DNA from: Carallia brachiata
Lineage: Eukaryota > Streptophyta > Magnoliopsida > Malpighiales > Rhizophoraceae
Assembly (NCBI GenBank): GCA_021464245.1
Contig: JADCRB010000019.1
Location: forward strand, 3,019,130 to 3,083,129
DNA: 64,000 nucleotides
Direction: 5' to 3'
Within the stretch, counting starts at the first letter, position 1; every line of letters starts with the position of its first letter. The notes beneath the pieces were generated by a model. That model worked only from the letters and a program-made list of their open reading frames with translations, made no database searches and was not told where the DNA came from. The translations under genes were made by a program, and so were the position numbers. Shown here one piece after another: positions 10,891-23,600 of this stretch.

Positions 10891-13536
10891 AAACTAAAAA
10901 AATAAATAAACTATTTTATCTCATTGGATGGACTTTCTGTGTACATGTGTCTTTCTTTCTTAAATAAATTAGGTGGGATCACTTGGACTCTATGTTCACT
11001 TAATGAGTATAGGTTAAGTAGATCAAAATGATAGAAGCCAATTGTTAAATTAAAAAAATAAAAAAATATATATAAATTATTAGACCGAATGAATTTTGTG
11101 TTTATGTATATATTTCCTTAATAAATTAGAGTGTACAACTTTAGAGCACATCAATCCTTCCCTGGGTCAAAAGAGTGAATGAGCTTTGAGGAGTTTAAAG
11201 ATGGTGGGTGTCCAGAAAAGAAGAGAAGATATTCACTGGAACCAATTATAAATCAACTCTTTCATCTGATGATCATCATTCCATATTATTGTCTTTTCCC
11301 TTTTCCTTCTTTTTGGGGGGTTGAAATACGCTACTGTCCATTGTTCCTAACTATCAAAAAGCAAAGAGCGAAAAAGATAAACAAAGACATTACAAACAAA
11401 ATCAAAAGATTTTGTCCCCCGATTTCCACATTCCTTTAACTTTAACCTTTTTTTTCCTTTTATGTATGACTGTGTTTTTTTTAACTTTCTCAGTGGATCT
11501 AATTGCGTCTAAAATCTCTTTTAATCTTCTCTTATGGCTCCTTTTAGTGGCTAAATGAGGCTTATTCCTGTACTTTCTTTTTATGTCCTCTTTTTTTGTT
11601 AGTCCACAATCCCCACCACCCCGACCCCAAGGCCCCAAAGCCATTTTCCATGGTATATATATCTTTCTGCTATTTTGAGCCATCACCACGCACCTGTACT
11701 AGACGATTCTGAGTATTAGTTTAAATAATTATCAACTTTATTAATCAAATGTGTAGAAAAAAATTCGACTTTCATTACACCTATCTTTCCTTGTCCCTTT
11801 ATTGAAGTTTAATCCTCTCCACTACTTAGAAAAAAAAAAAAAAAAACATCTTTACTAGAGTGACAAGTCGTTGCAAAACGACACAATCAAGCTTAAACAA
11901 ATGTTCTCTGTATTGATGAGTGTGAGTGACTTGAACAGCTGTACTGATTTCCTTTTCATTTTTAGATTTAATATGTTTAGGCGTCAGTTATCAAACCAAC
12001 AACATCCAAGTTACAAGTCAATACCAGCAGAAATGAGCATACTTTATATATAAGACAATATATCTGCTCCGACATTCACGGGAAATCAGAAAATTTCTGA
12101 TTAATTGAGTTTAGTAGGTTGAGAAATTTAATAATAAATTTTTAGTAAGAAAATTTACAAGCTTGAGTTGAGTAATTTAAGAATGCAGAATAAAGCCAAG
12201 TCATGATTCCCTGCTATTTTTTAAAGTGCAAATGCAGCCACATCTAATTGAAAGACATTTAAGATTGCATGCAAGTGAAAGCTGTCTAACAAATTCTCAA
12301 TACAATTGCCTTGGTTATGTGCATATAGTACAGTAATTACTTGTATACTTAATCTCCTCTCCACTGTCCAGTCCTATCCTTTTGAAGAAGCTAGAAGGTG
12401 AAATAACATGAGACTGGAAATCAATGCTGAAGAGGGGATGCCTTTCCCTGTCAATGTATAGTTCCCTATTGACTTTTTCCCAGTTGAGTTACTGGAGTTC
12501 CCTATGGCAATTGCTGTACGATATAATATTTGAGTACACTACTGACAAAATTCAGTTTTTGTTTATATTTTCAATTGCAGAGGGAATGGAAACGAAAGCT
12601 ATGAACCTCAGCATTGTCTATAGAAATCTCAGTGTTGAGCACTGTTTGCTTAAATGGATAGGAGTTGTACTTTAGTAGGAACAGTGATTAAAAGAGAAAA
12701 ACAAAAAGGGACAACGCAGTTATAGGGCTACAGCAGGAAAGGTTCTCCTAATCCAGTCTAATTAAAATTCATTGAACAATATTTCAAATATAAAAAATTT
12801 AAAACTTCACACGGTTATCGTTAAAGAATTTTAAAGTGATATAAATTATTAGATGATTATATTCAACAAACATAAAAATAAGATAGATTATTAAATAATA
12901 TTAAATAAAATTATTATTTAAATAAATTACGTGGTATTACTGTATCAAAACAACGGTCAAACAGACAAATGAGTAAAGCACCCCTAACGAGGTCAAACAA
13001 AGTGGCATTAGTAACGAAATGAAATTAACTAAAACCTCTATGTCTCCAGTGGCCGACCATATGCTTCTCCTTTCACATGCATCCAAAAAAATTCCCCCCC
13101 TCTCCCAAAAGTATCTCCTATATTTCCACTATGCGTTGCATTCACATATTTGGGGACTATTTAGAAACTTTAAATTTAAATTTAATAAATGAATAAGGTT
13201 ATATGCATAATCTTATTTATAGAATTTATATATTTTACATATGATTATGATCACTATGATAGAAAGACTTAAGTAGACAAAGTTTTGGAGATAACAGGAG
13301 CAAGACATATGGTACGTCAAGGTCGCTTCATTGGGTTGTGTTCATGTTCTTCGTTTCCTACAGGATAAAGTGCCAACTATCTCTGCTTCCAAATCCCATT
13401 TTCGGGTGGAGTGAGAAAGCAGAGATTGTAGGCAATTTAACTTGCACATAAACAGAACACAGATAATTATTACCCGTACAAAGCTCAAAAGCTGGTCCAT
13501 AATCCATAAACGGGACAAAAAAAAATTAAGGGGAAT

Positions 13537-15067
13537 TTAGCGAGGAACGCTGAGAAAATCTGTAGTTGCATTGTTTAAGCTCTGCATTGCTGCCCTGCTC
13601 TTCTTGGACAAAGGCTCTGGCGAAGAAGAAACAGATGATGCCACAGACCAAGAATCGTTGGATCTATCTGAGCTAAACGACACATCTATTACTCCGCTTG
13701 GGCTGCCTGGAATGGAACCAAACTTACGTTTGTTTGATTGGCTTAAATGGTCACTCGATGCCAATTCCACTATCAGCTTACTGCAATCTTCTATCTTATC
13801 CTGTTAAAATTGTTTATACCCAATCAAAATTTTCGTGATTCAGTAAACGTACAAAATTTCTGATCCAAATAATTTAATGGCAAATGAACTGAGAAAAGTG
13901 ATGAAGGAAAATGGCTGTGAAAGCTGAAAGGGCGCCTGACCTTGTCAATTCCAAGAATACCCAATAGCTGGCTTCGGTATTCAGCTCCGAGGCAGGGCTC
14001 TACTCCATTAATGATGTGCAGCATTGTAGCAGTGGCCATTACGGAAGGGAGATATTGCAGAGACCTCGAATCTGCAGCCATTTAAGGAGCAGAATGAATT
14101 CAATATTTGAGACCCCAATACCAAGAATGAATGACAAGATCCGATCTTTGTCTAAAGATTAATTCAAGGAGCCTGATTTATCATCAACATAAGTTTAAAA
14201 AGAAAAGTTTCCGATGGCTTGCCTGAGATGACCAATAGGACAATGCGCTCGCACCTCTTCAGAAATTCCCAACAAAGATAGTCCTTCAAACCAAGCCTCC
14301 TCGTAAAGTAATCAAGAAAAGAGATTGCAGTTATAGGATTCATCTTCCATTGAAGAGTGGACAGCACCAGAATCTCCATTCTCTGGATTGTTTTCGCCTC
14401 AAACACGAATCTACAATCTTCTACCTGGATAAATTGAACAAAGCCCCATTTGGAGAATTAAGTATTAATCTCCATTCAAAACAACAATTTCAAGAAAAAA
14501 AAAGAAAAATTGCCATCAAAATAAGGCCAATATATAAGCAACCTGAAGGTCCATGAAAAGGGGAACGTGGGTCTCCTCCATCTTGGCAGCAAGGGAAAGA
14601 CAAGCCACAGCAGCCAGTTGGGTCATCCAAGGTTTCTCTGCCTGGACATGGAAGCTAAACAGGAACCTATCCAGATAGTTCACAGCCAAAACTGCAGTTA
14701 CCGCAGTGAAAGAGTAGTGTGCATTGACCTTCAGCATCCAATCCACAGCCTCACGGCGAGCCCCAGCCAGAAACTGATTGCTATCTACTTTTTCGCACAA
14801 ATGATTTCGCTCTTCTTTGGCTAAAAGACAGGAAAGTTCCTCATCGTCCCAACACAAGTCACGTTCCAGCAACACCGGAACAGGAACCGAGTTTCCGAGA
14901 TTATTGTCATTGATGTAATATCTCTCCCCTTCTCCTTCTTCTTCTTCTTGTTCTTCTGTAAAATAATCCTCTGTGCAGTAAAGGGCATCATTGATCAGAA
15001 AGATAGAATCTTTTTGGTACTGTGATTCTTGTAACAACGGATTTGATTCATGCTGATGATTTGCCAT
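13537..15067 (-). CDS. CYCD3: D-type cyclin, CYCD3 group
   Basis: This is a G1/S cyclin that would activate CDKA to phosphorylate retinoblastoma-related protein in the nucleus. The exons, in transcript order, are 15067-14543, 14424-14223, 14071-13941 and 13800-13537, totalling 1122 nt and encoding 373 aa, normal for CYCD3. The Rb-binding LxCxE motif is LYCTE at residues 29-33. An acidic run (EEQEEEEGEGE) follows. The cyclin box starts near AGARREAVDWMLKV and includes LAVNYLDRFL and LSLAAKMEET. The second cyclin fold spans exons 2-3 (FEAKTIQRMEILVLSTLQWKM, LPSVMATATMLHII). The Ser-rich tail ends DVSFSSDRSNDSWSVASS...SKKSRAAMQSLNNATTDFLSVPR. Introns are 118, 151 and 140 bp. Intron 2 has a GC donor (TCAG|GCAAGC) and needs it to form the conserved ISDSR junction. 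A (CT)n tract lies upstream of the ATG. Confidence 0.93.
14072..14222 (-). other. GC-AG intron (intron 2 of the CYCD3 gene)
   Basis: Read on the minus strand, exon 2 ends TCAG and the next bases are GCAAGC. The acceptor is TGCAG at 14076-14072. Using this GC donor joins G|AT to give Asp in LLVIS-DSRSLQYLPSV, which agrees with CYCD3 relatives. No GT donor nearby preserves both frame and conserved residues. GC-AG introns with AG|GCAAG donors are a known minor class of U2 introns. Confidence 0.8.
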
Positions 15068-15167
15068 CTTCTTACAAGAAGAAGAGGTTCAGATTTTGGT
15101 TCATTAAATGGTTAAGAAAAAGAAAATTAATAGAGATGAAGGACCTAAAGGCCCAGATTTGGCCATC

Positions 15168-15193
15168 TCGCTTTCTCTCTCTCTCTCTCTCTC
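15168..15193. repeat. (CT)n microsatellite upstream of the CYCD3 start
   Basis: A CT/TC dinucleotide run lies 100-125 bases upstream of the cyclin ATG; on the transcribed strand it reads GA. It probably falls in the 5' UTR or core promoter, where GA/CT repeats are common in plants. Confidence 0.75.
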
Positions 15194-16676
15194 AATCTTG
15201 ATGAGTGAATGAAAGAAAGAGAGAAAGAGTCGAAGGAGAATGGGGAAGTGAGCAGTGGTCCAATGGCCAAAGGATTGTTTGTGTTTTATTTTTTTTTTTT
15301 TTTTCTTTTTTGTGTTTTTCCTGCTGGGTTTCGAGCTGGCGGGTCTTTTTTTATTGGGAAATGTTTGGAAGACTTGCAGAACCTAGGCACGGTCAAGTGA
15401 AATGTGTTACAGGAATCGTTCAAAAAAATGTGTTACAGGAAAAAAAAAATTAAATGACTAATCTTCGGTTAGAACATATTTGAGTAAATAGTGATAGAAG
15501 TAATTGAATGATCAAATTTCAAAAAAAAAATAAATGAACTGTTAAATTTTTTTAAATGTATTTAGTACTTATTTACATTTCTTAAGTGTGAATTACGTGG
15601 TAGTGTTGTATCCTAAGGACAAAAAGGTTTAGACGAAATGCACAAAAAGAAAAATATAATCAAAATTATTAATTACAAGAAATATTATAAAAGTTATTAG
15701 TCTTATAAATATTGGACTATAAATGTACAATCTAGTTGAGAGAGAGAATCGAATTCATGAGGATGACCATATGAGAAAGAAATAAATATCTAAGTTGACT
15801 TAAAAATTTGAAATGATTCAAAATCTTTAGGGGGTATAATAAAACAGAATGGTAAAAAAAATTTATGTAGGAGACCCAATTGAATTTGAATTTAAAGTTT
15901 TATTGTTGTTTTGATCATTCTATTAATATATTTATGATTAAGCGAAAGAATCATGATTCGTTTGAGTTATCATTCCACCTTATGCTTATTAAGTGTATTC
16001 GCGTTGGATTAACAGACTTAATAGATCACTTTGTGTAACCAATTCTCAATTTATCTAATCAAGGTCATCAACTCTTAAAATGGATCGATGTCTATTATTT
16101 GTCTAACGCCCTCAAAAGACTTCTATTAAGAGTTCCATTTCACAGATACATTAAATGATAAATGGAGAACACACACAGTAAAATAAACTAATTATTTTAT
16201 ACAACTAAATTATTACAGTTTATAATAAAAAATCAATTAAAAACATATTTATTTGTATTTCAAATATCTATTATTCAGTTATACAAATTAATCGATCGAT
16301 TGTTATGCATCTACTCCTCATTTGTAATTTTTCACGTCTGCGTGTATATTGTTCTTTCAATCAGAGTATATGTGTGATATACGCGGCAAAAAGTGAGTCC
16401 CACTTGTTTTGCTCGCATGGCATTTCTCTCTATTCTCACATCTCCCCCAATCCAGAGCATGTTCCCCGTTCTTATAATTCTCCGGCCAATGGAAGCCCTA
16501 AGCTCTACTGGCGAGATCCATGCCCGTTTCTTCTCCATAAGCTACCCCTTTAATGTTTGGCAACCCAATCTGACGGAGCTCTTGTTTTCTTGTTGGTTTA
16601 ATGAAATTCCGGACGTTTTGTCTTGTGTCTATCATCCCTTTCCAGCACTGAATCGCGGGCCATGCAGCTCGAGTAA

Positions 16677-16727
16677 ACACGTGACGATCGTCGCACGGCA
16701 ATTCCGAGCCCCACAATACTCTATATA
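16677..16727 (+). promoter_or_regulatory. G-box followed by TATA-like motif
   Basis: AACACGTGACG (16677-16687) is a perfect CACGTG G-box. CTCTATATAGA follows about 35 bases later, like a plant TATA box. The spacing would suit a + strand promoter, but no gene starts downstream, since the next kilobases are AT-rich repeats. It could be a distal element, a relic promoter, or chance. Confidence 0.3.
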
Positions 16728-17664
16728 GATTTTGGGCAAATTGGAACTTGTCAAAACATTAAAGTCCGACCATTTTATGGTGTGAGTAGGCCATACGTGA
16801 TTTGTGTTTTTTTAAACGCAGTAATAGTCTTGATGTTTAGTTGATGTTAAAAAATATATATATATAGACACATAATAATAATAAAATAAAGTTAATATGT
16901 AAAGATCTAAATTATTAAATTATGACAAAAAATATTAATTATATCTCTTTCGTGTGACATAAATTACGTGTCCATATAATTGTATTTAAAAAAAATAAAT
17001 ATAATAAAATTTAAAAATACCGTAAAAAATACCCAACACTTCAAAGTATATTTCTACAAGCAATTCAAATTTTGTAAGAGAGTTAAACTTCTGGCCTTTT
17101 TTGAATGGCATTATCACTGTGGTTATCTGGGTAGATTTGTGTTTTGTTCCTAATTCCGGTTATTGGGATTTTGTTAAACCTTTTTGTTTTTCCATTTTTC
17201 TACATTTTATTTCTTGTGGGGGACCGGAGGCGTGTGAGAGAGAGAGTTGTCAATTGGCGCGGGCGGGATGGCTGGCAAACACAGAACCCGACGCTTCGAA
17301 ATAACTTCTGAATTCTGATCCGCAGGACTTGATTGATGGACAGAAAGCAAACGAATTTTTAAACTTTTACAAAGAATAAAGTACTTTCAATTCCTTTAAT
17401 TGACTTACGTTACCTATTATATATTCCATTAACTTTATTTTTTTAATAATTAAATGTGCTATGTTTTCTAAATCACCGCATAAGTTGTCTGTCAGTTGAA
17501 TTACATTTAAAGAAAACTTTAAATAAGTACGTAATAATAAATATAAGATTAATAAATAAAAATTTAAATTATTAAATTATAAAAATATATTAAATTTAAA
17601 AAAATAAATAAATTATTAAATTAATTATATATTTTTTTGTATAATGTAATTGTATATTTGTGTA

Positions 17665-18108
17665 TTTATTATAGTTAATATAAAAAATATCACTATTTTT
17701 AAATTTTTTTACAAATTATGTACAATTTTTAAAAAATTATAAATTCAGTACAATTTAATTTTTTTTAAATAAATTTAGTACTATTTTTAAAAATTAACAA
17801 ATTTAAAATGGTTTAATTATTTTTCAAACAAATCTAACACACTGTCAGTTAAAAATAATCGAATCTCTCAGTATGCATATATCACATATGATATTTAAGG
17901 GGTTTAAACTGTGTTTAAATTTAGATATAGACGTGTCAAATGTGTATATTAAACAATTCTGTTACTATTAACTAATTATTTTTAACTGAAAGTGTGTTAG
18001 ATTTGTTAAAAATAATTAAATTTTATTAAATTTAAAATTTTTTAAAAATTATATTAAATTTATTAAAAAAATATAAAAGTGGTGATTTTTTTAAAAATTA
18101 ACCCTATC
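17665..18108. mobile_element. Inverted-repeat MITE-like element
   Basis: The two ends are inverted copies. The left arm contains ATATCACTATTTTTAAA and, further in, AAATCTAACACACTGTCAG. The right arm contains the complement of AAATCTAACACACTTTCAG and of ATCACCACTTTTATA. Arms are ~200 bp and there is no coding sequence. A target duplication was not clear. Edges are approximate. Confidence 0.6.
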
Positions 18109-19645
18109 TGTTATGAACGCGCTGCATGGTCACATAATGATTAATCACGTGAACGATAAAACCAATTGCGTCACTTTTGATTCTTCTTAAAATGGTTAAA
18201 AAAGAAAAGACTACGGTGTTTCAAATATTGACTCCATTCGGTGAATCCATCTAAACTCTCGATTAGAAAGTTACCTGATTTGAAAATAACTTAAATTAAA
18301 ATTAATTCAAAAATTTAGGATGAAACTCAATTTGATCTGCGATTGATTTGTTACTCTACTTTTTTTCTTAAGAGAAAAAAAATATATTATAACATTTAAA
18401 TCATAAATTTTATGTTAAAAACATAAAGTATATTATTTTCACTATAAATCTTACTTATAGTTTGAAAAATTTATAGATTATTATGAATTTTCATATTTTA
18501 TTTTAAGTTTTAAAATTTAATTTTTTTTATTTTATAATTTTTGTTTGATTTTTAAGAATTTTTTTTACATTTTTTTGACTTTTTATTTTCAACATTTTTC
18601 ATAAAAACGCCACGTCATAAAAAAATGTGTCATACCCAATACGGGTCAACTAAAATTCAAACGATCTGAACTCAAAATAATTCGAATATAACTTAATTCA
18701 GAAATAATCTAACATAAAATGACCTAAATTTAAGTTATTCGACTTAAATATGACTCATCGACCCATTCTTTTTTGGTACCTCTAAAAAGACTCTTCCTAA
18801 AGGTGCCATAACAGTCAATTAAGCATATAAGGGAGTTCTTATTAAATAACATTCCCAATTTGTTGTTTAAGATATAGTACATTAAATAAGACTACTGCTA
18901 ATTAATTACTATTATAATTTCTTGACTTCATTAAAAAAGTCAAGCAACTTGGTTATTTGCGTGCTATATCCTTCCAGTGCACTAATAAATAGCTGCAAGT
19001 TGTGAAATTATCTCATACCGGTTTTCACCTCTTGTATTTTCTTCCATTATAAATAATAAATCTTTATATTGGTTCATTCTTTTTATAAATAAAAATTAGA
19101 AAGCCAAAAGCAAAGGAAAAAACAGTCCCTGCATAGGAAAAGATTACTATTAATAAAACATGCCAAAACAGCCATCGTTGAGATGATAAAGGACCTTGCT
19201 TATGTGTAAAATAATCAATAGTTTAATTCTTTGTCAAACTAAGTGGTGAGACTTAGGTTCATTTATTTGTTGAAAAATAACTTATTTTTATAAAATATTT
19301 GCAGGAAAAAATATTTACAGTGAAAATAATAATTTTTTCTTATCACTCACTTAAAGCACACTTGTATTTTTCTCACAAAATAATTTCAATTCAGAACAAA
19401 CGTAAATTGTTTTCCTTGAAAATTTTAAATTTTTTCCAATTTTTCCCTAAATTTTATGTTGTAAAATATTTAACATGAAATAAATACTAAAAATGAGAAA
19501 AAATTTTTTGTAAAATATTTTACTGTAAATAAACACACCCTCATAGCTTTGCAAATTTATGAATAATCTAGTAACACTTGTTGAATTCTTAAAGTTTGTT
19601 CTCTCATGAATTCAATGAAAATGGTTTGAGTTCCATCATAATTCT

Positions 19646-20141
19646 TTCGACTAAGAGTACGTTTGATACACAGACTAGATAATACGGTATATGATAGTAT
19701 AGATTAATATAGTATAAAATAGATTAGATTACTAGATTATATTATATTTGCTTGTCATCAAATAGTATAGAATAGTTGTCCTATTTAATATTTGGATGAT
19801 ATGAGATAGAATAATATATTGTATTAAAATTACTTTTTTACCCTTAGAAATAATTGATTTACATTTACTATTAATTTTAATATTTTTATTAAAAATAATT
19901 AAAATTAAGTAATGAACTTAATATTTATTTTATATGTTATTTTACATTATACTGTTTATAATTTTTCAATTTTTTTATAAAAAAATATTTTTTTAAAATT
20001 AAGCATTAATTTTATTTATACAAATAAATTTTAAAATATAAAAAAATAGATTAATATTTTTTTAATTTTTTGAGGAAAAATTAAATAAATTTTAAGTGAT
20101 AAAATTTTAAATTTATATGAAAAAAATGAAAGAATGAGCAG

Positions 20142-20173
<32 letters not shown>

Positions 20174-20665
20174 AGAGAGGAAGGGAGGAAGGAAGAGAGA
20201 GGGAGGAGACAGAAAGGAAGGGAGGAAGGAGGAAGGAGTGGAGAGAAAGGGAAGAGAGAGAGAGATGAGGAGAGAGAAAGGAAAGAGGGAGGAGTGAGAA
20301 AGGAAAGAGAGAGAAGAGGAGTGAGAGAGAGAGAGAGAAGGAAAGAGAGAGAAGATGCAAGAAAGAAAAATGAATTTTTAAAATTTTATGTTAAATTTTT
20401 AAAAAATATTTAAAATTTATGTTAATTAAGAAAATATTTTAGTAAATATATAATTTATTAATACTACTTTATGATGTGAGATAGACTAACCTATCAGAGT
20501 TAGAGAGATAGTATATCTCGTATTCATGAAATAAGAAGCTCACACTAGTATATATTATACATATTTTATTAATCAACAAAATATGAGTTAAGGTGAGATA
20601 ATTAACTATTAGTCTATCATATCATATCTTATCTCATGAAATAAAAGCACTCTAAATCGATAGGT
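19646..20665. mobile_element. hAT-like non-autonomous element with a GA-rich core
   Basis: The left end AGAGTACGTTTGATACACAG and the inverted right end (AGAGTGCTTTTATTTCATGAG on the minus strand) resemble the AGAGTGCGTTTG-type termini of plant hAT-like MITEs. Both arms also carry GATATGATAGA-like tracts. The centre is a long polypurine tract. Target duplications are unclear, so this is a structural inference. Confidence 0.42.
20138..20358. repeat. ~220-bp polypurine (GA-rich) tract
   Basis: It starts with a pure (GA)n run and continues as GGAA/GAGAG variants, with only scattered T or C interruptions. The minus-strand open frame of 109 aa across it is only Ser/Leu repeat and is not a gene. 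Confidence 0.85.
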
Positions 20666-23600
20666 TGGCACACTACTTATCCATTTTATCTACCAAAAAA
20701 TAATAATAATAAAACATACCAAAACAGGTGCTTTTTATATCCTGGAACACTCATCATCGTTACCTATTATAGTTATATCAGAAAACACTTTATATATAGA
20801 TAAAAAAAAATAGTGCACATGTAGCCTTTTTTGTAATATAATGGTGGCCCTTTGGGAATGTAGGAAATGTATTTTTATTGGATTGGTTGCATTTTTTTAA
20901 AAGTAATTTGTTTAAAAAATTTGGTAACAGGGATAACGTAAACTGCGAAAAAAGAAAAATCAATTGAATAATTCACTTTATGGGTATTGAATGCGAATGA
21001 AAATTATTGCTGAGACAGTACTGAGCTTAATAATAATTAAAAATGATAATTTAATAGTATTTTAGTGCGTTTCTTTCAATATTAATTTGAATTTAATTTC
21101 TTACACATGTGCTCTCTCCTGATAAAAAGTTAAGTGATCATTGAAGTATTTAAAGATTATAGTGTGATAATGAGTTTAAATTTATTAATACTGTAATTAG
21201 ACTTGTGAGAGGTTTTAGATTTAATAATATTTCGATAATAAGTTTTCTTTATAAAAAAGGTTAAATGAAGACATTAAAAATAAAAAGTCGACCTCAATCT
21301 AAAAATATGATAATTGTTATATTTGTAAAGTAATTTTTTCGATATAAATAAAAAAAAGTACTGAAATGAGCTGAGTATAACCAAATTCTTTCACCCAGAT
21401 CTTTATAATCACGGAATTTTAAAACGGAAGAAAATAATGATATTCAAAATGATTAAGCCAATCGGGTGCAGTAAATCTCCCACACGACTGTCCGGAACAA
21501 ATCATGATTTATATTTCGTCCATGAGGGTGGAATCTCGAGAAGGTGCTTTAATCATACAAAACTCGTACAATTGTTAGATGGAGACACGTAATTAATTAT
21601 AATAAAAAATATGTATAATTAATTTAATAATTATTTATTTTTTAAAAAAATTAATATATTATTTATAATCAAATAATTCAGATTTCAGATATTAATTTTG
21701 TACGTAATATTAAGTACTTACATAATTTTTCCCCCCATTAAATAGCGAAAACAAACAGCGAATACGAAAAGAAATTTTCCTGACTTGACAAAACAGTCGA
21801 GCTAATAAGTAGCAGTAGAAGTATATGCTAATCAGTTTAAATTAATTTCATACATATATCCTCATTAAATTGTTAGTAGAGGTTTAAAAATTTTTCAACC
21901 TGTAACTAAACCAATAAGAATACAATCAATCAAATTGTTATTAATTGTTGTCAGTTGATTTAGTCAGTTTTACGGTTTTTAACCATGTTTACGGTGAAAA
22001 ATATATTTTCAAAGCTTTGCCAAAAAAATTATATAAACAATATGAATAAGATTCTATTTCAGTAAATCATTCGAGAAACTCAACTCTATTGAAATGCAAA
22101 AATAAATAGATTGAAGTTCTATATTTGGTTGGGTTTTTTCGAATAGTTTGAGTCTATAAAAAATAATTTGTTTTAATATTATTGTTTATTAGGTAGTCAG
22201 TTTGATTTTGACGGTCTTTTTAATTTTAAAAACCACAACTAAACTATTAAGGGTTTGTTTGGGTTAACTGTTGAATGTTACTGTTACTGATTGTTATTAC
22301 TGATTACTACTGCTGATTGCTGATTCCTACTTGCTGTTACTGATTGCTGATAAAATTAATGAAGTGTTTGATTAATTTTATACTTATTGTTACTGTTGAA
22401 TAATAAAATGTCTAATTTAGACATATAATTTGTGTAGATATATCATATTAAAAATTTTATTTTTATATTTTAGAATAATATTTTATAAATAATATTGAGA
22501 ATTATTTTACTTAATTTTTAAATTTTTTAAAAAATATTAATTTTTATTAAATGATAAAAATTATTATGTTTGAGATTTTTTTATAAATATCAATATTAAA
22601 GAAAATTGAAGTGAAAAAAATATTATTTAAGAATACTTTAAAAAAATTATAAAAGTTATATAGATACTAATAAAATAAATTAACATATCTAATATATGTG
22701 TTGAGTAAAAAAAAATAATAGTAAAATTTTATAAATATTCTTTAAGGGTAATTTAGTTCATATAAATTATTATTAATGTTAAAAAATGAAAAATAATCCA
22801 AAAAGTAGTAAAAAGTAGTCAGGAGCTGCTTTTCAATCAACTGCTGTTAAGAAGTCAAATAAGGAAATAAACATAATCAAATATTAACACTAAAAAGTTT
22901 ACCAAACGCTTATCTTCCTACTTTTTGAAAATGAAACGCAAATACACCTTTTCAAAAGTTAACCCAAACACCCCCTAAATATGATTTGCTAAAATTACAA
23001 ACTAGAATCAATCCCTATTTGGTGGTTTCGGCAAATTAGTTTAGTTTTCATCGATTCAAGAGAAAAAGGGAATATATCAGTTAAATTGGGGAATTTTTAA
23101 TCTACTCACACTGCAAAACAAGTTAGTTATCTAAATTGGAGTATCTAAATCTAACATACTTTATTTAATTTTTAAAATTTTGAGTAATATGTTTATTAAG
23201 TTTTTAAAATTAGCAAATACTCAAATCAAAAATTTTTTATTTAAATCTAGTCTACTTTGTTTAAGTTTTGAATTTTGAGTAACATGTTGTTTAGATTATT
23301 AAAATTACGTAAAATACTCAATATTTGAATAACATTATAATTCATTAAAACAATTACTCAAATAGGGTTTTTTTTATCAAATATATTCTATCTTATTTAA
23401 TTTTTGAAATTTTATTAATGTATAGAATTATATATTAACTCTAAATTTGAATAAGATTAGGCTTCATGTTTGCAGCTATTCAAATCAAATTTTTTTTATT
23501 CAAATCTGCTCTATTCTATTTAAATTTGAATAAGATGTTTCTTAAATTATTAATTATGTAGAATAGTTTAAATTTAGATAACATTGGTTTTCATGAAGAA

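Larger units (their letters stand above)
6223..13536. other. Long intergenic region with repeat remnants
   Basis: No protein-coding gene is supported over ~7.3 kb. It holds a SINE-like insertion at 6875-7064, another SINE-like unit at about 10635-10890, many poly-T/poly-A tracts, and AT-rich segments (10.3-10.45, 10.9-11.1 and 12.8-12.95 kb) that share a loose pattern with copies elsewhere in the window. Short open frames such as 8190-8375 + (61 aa with one hydrophobic segment) and 11402-11689 - have no family match that I recognise. The part adjoining 13.5 kb is downstream of the cyclin gene. Confidence 0.55.
15194..19645. other. Intergenic region upstream of CYCD3
   Basis: No protein gene is supported. 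The cyclin promoter must lie in the first kilobase. 16390-16735 is a less AT-rich island with open frames on both strands and promoter-like motifs, but no recognisable product. AT-rich repeat segments at 16860-17010 and 17515-17665 share a common pattern of runs such as TAAATTATTAAATTA with a segment at 25150-25300 and, inverted, 21590-21735. An inverted-repeat element lies at 17665-18108. Confidence 0.5.

Noticed and set aside
20031..20360. 109-aa minus-strand frame
   Set aside because: It is only the Ser/Leu translation of the GA-rich tract.
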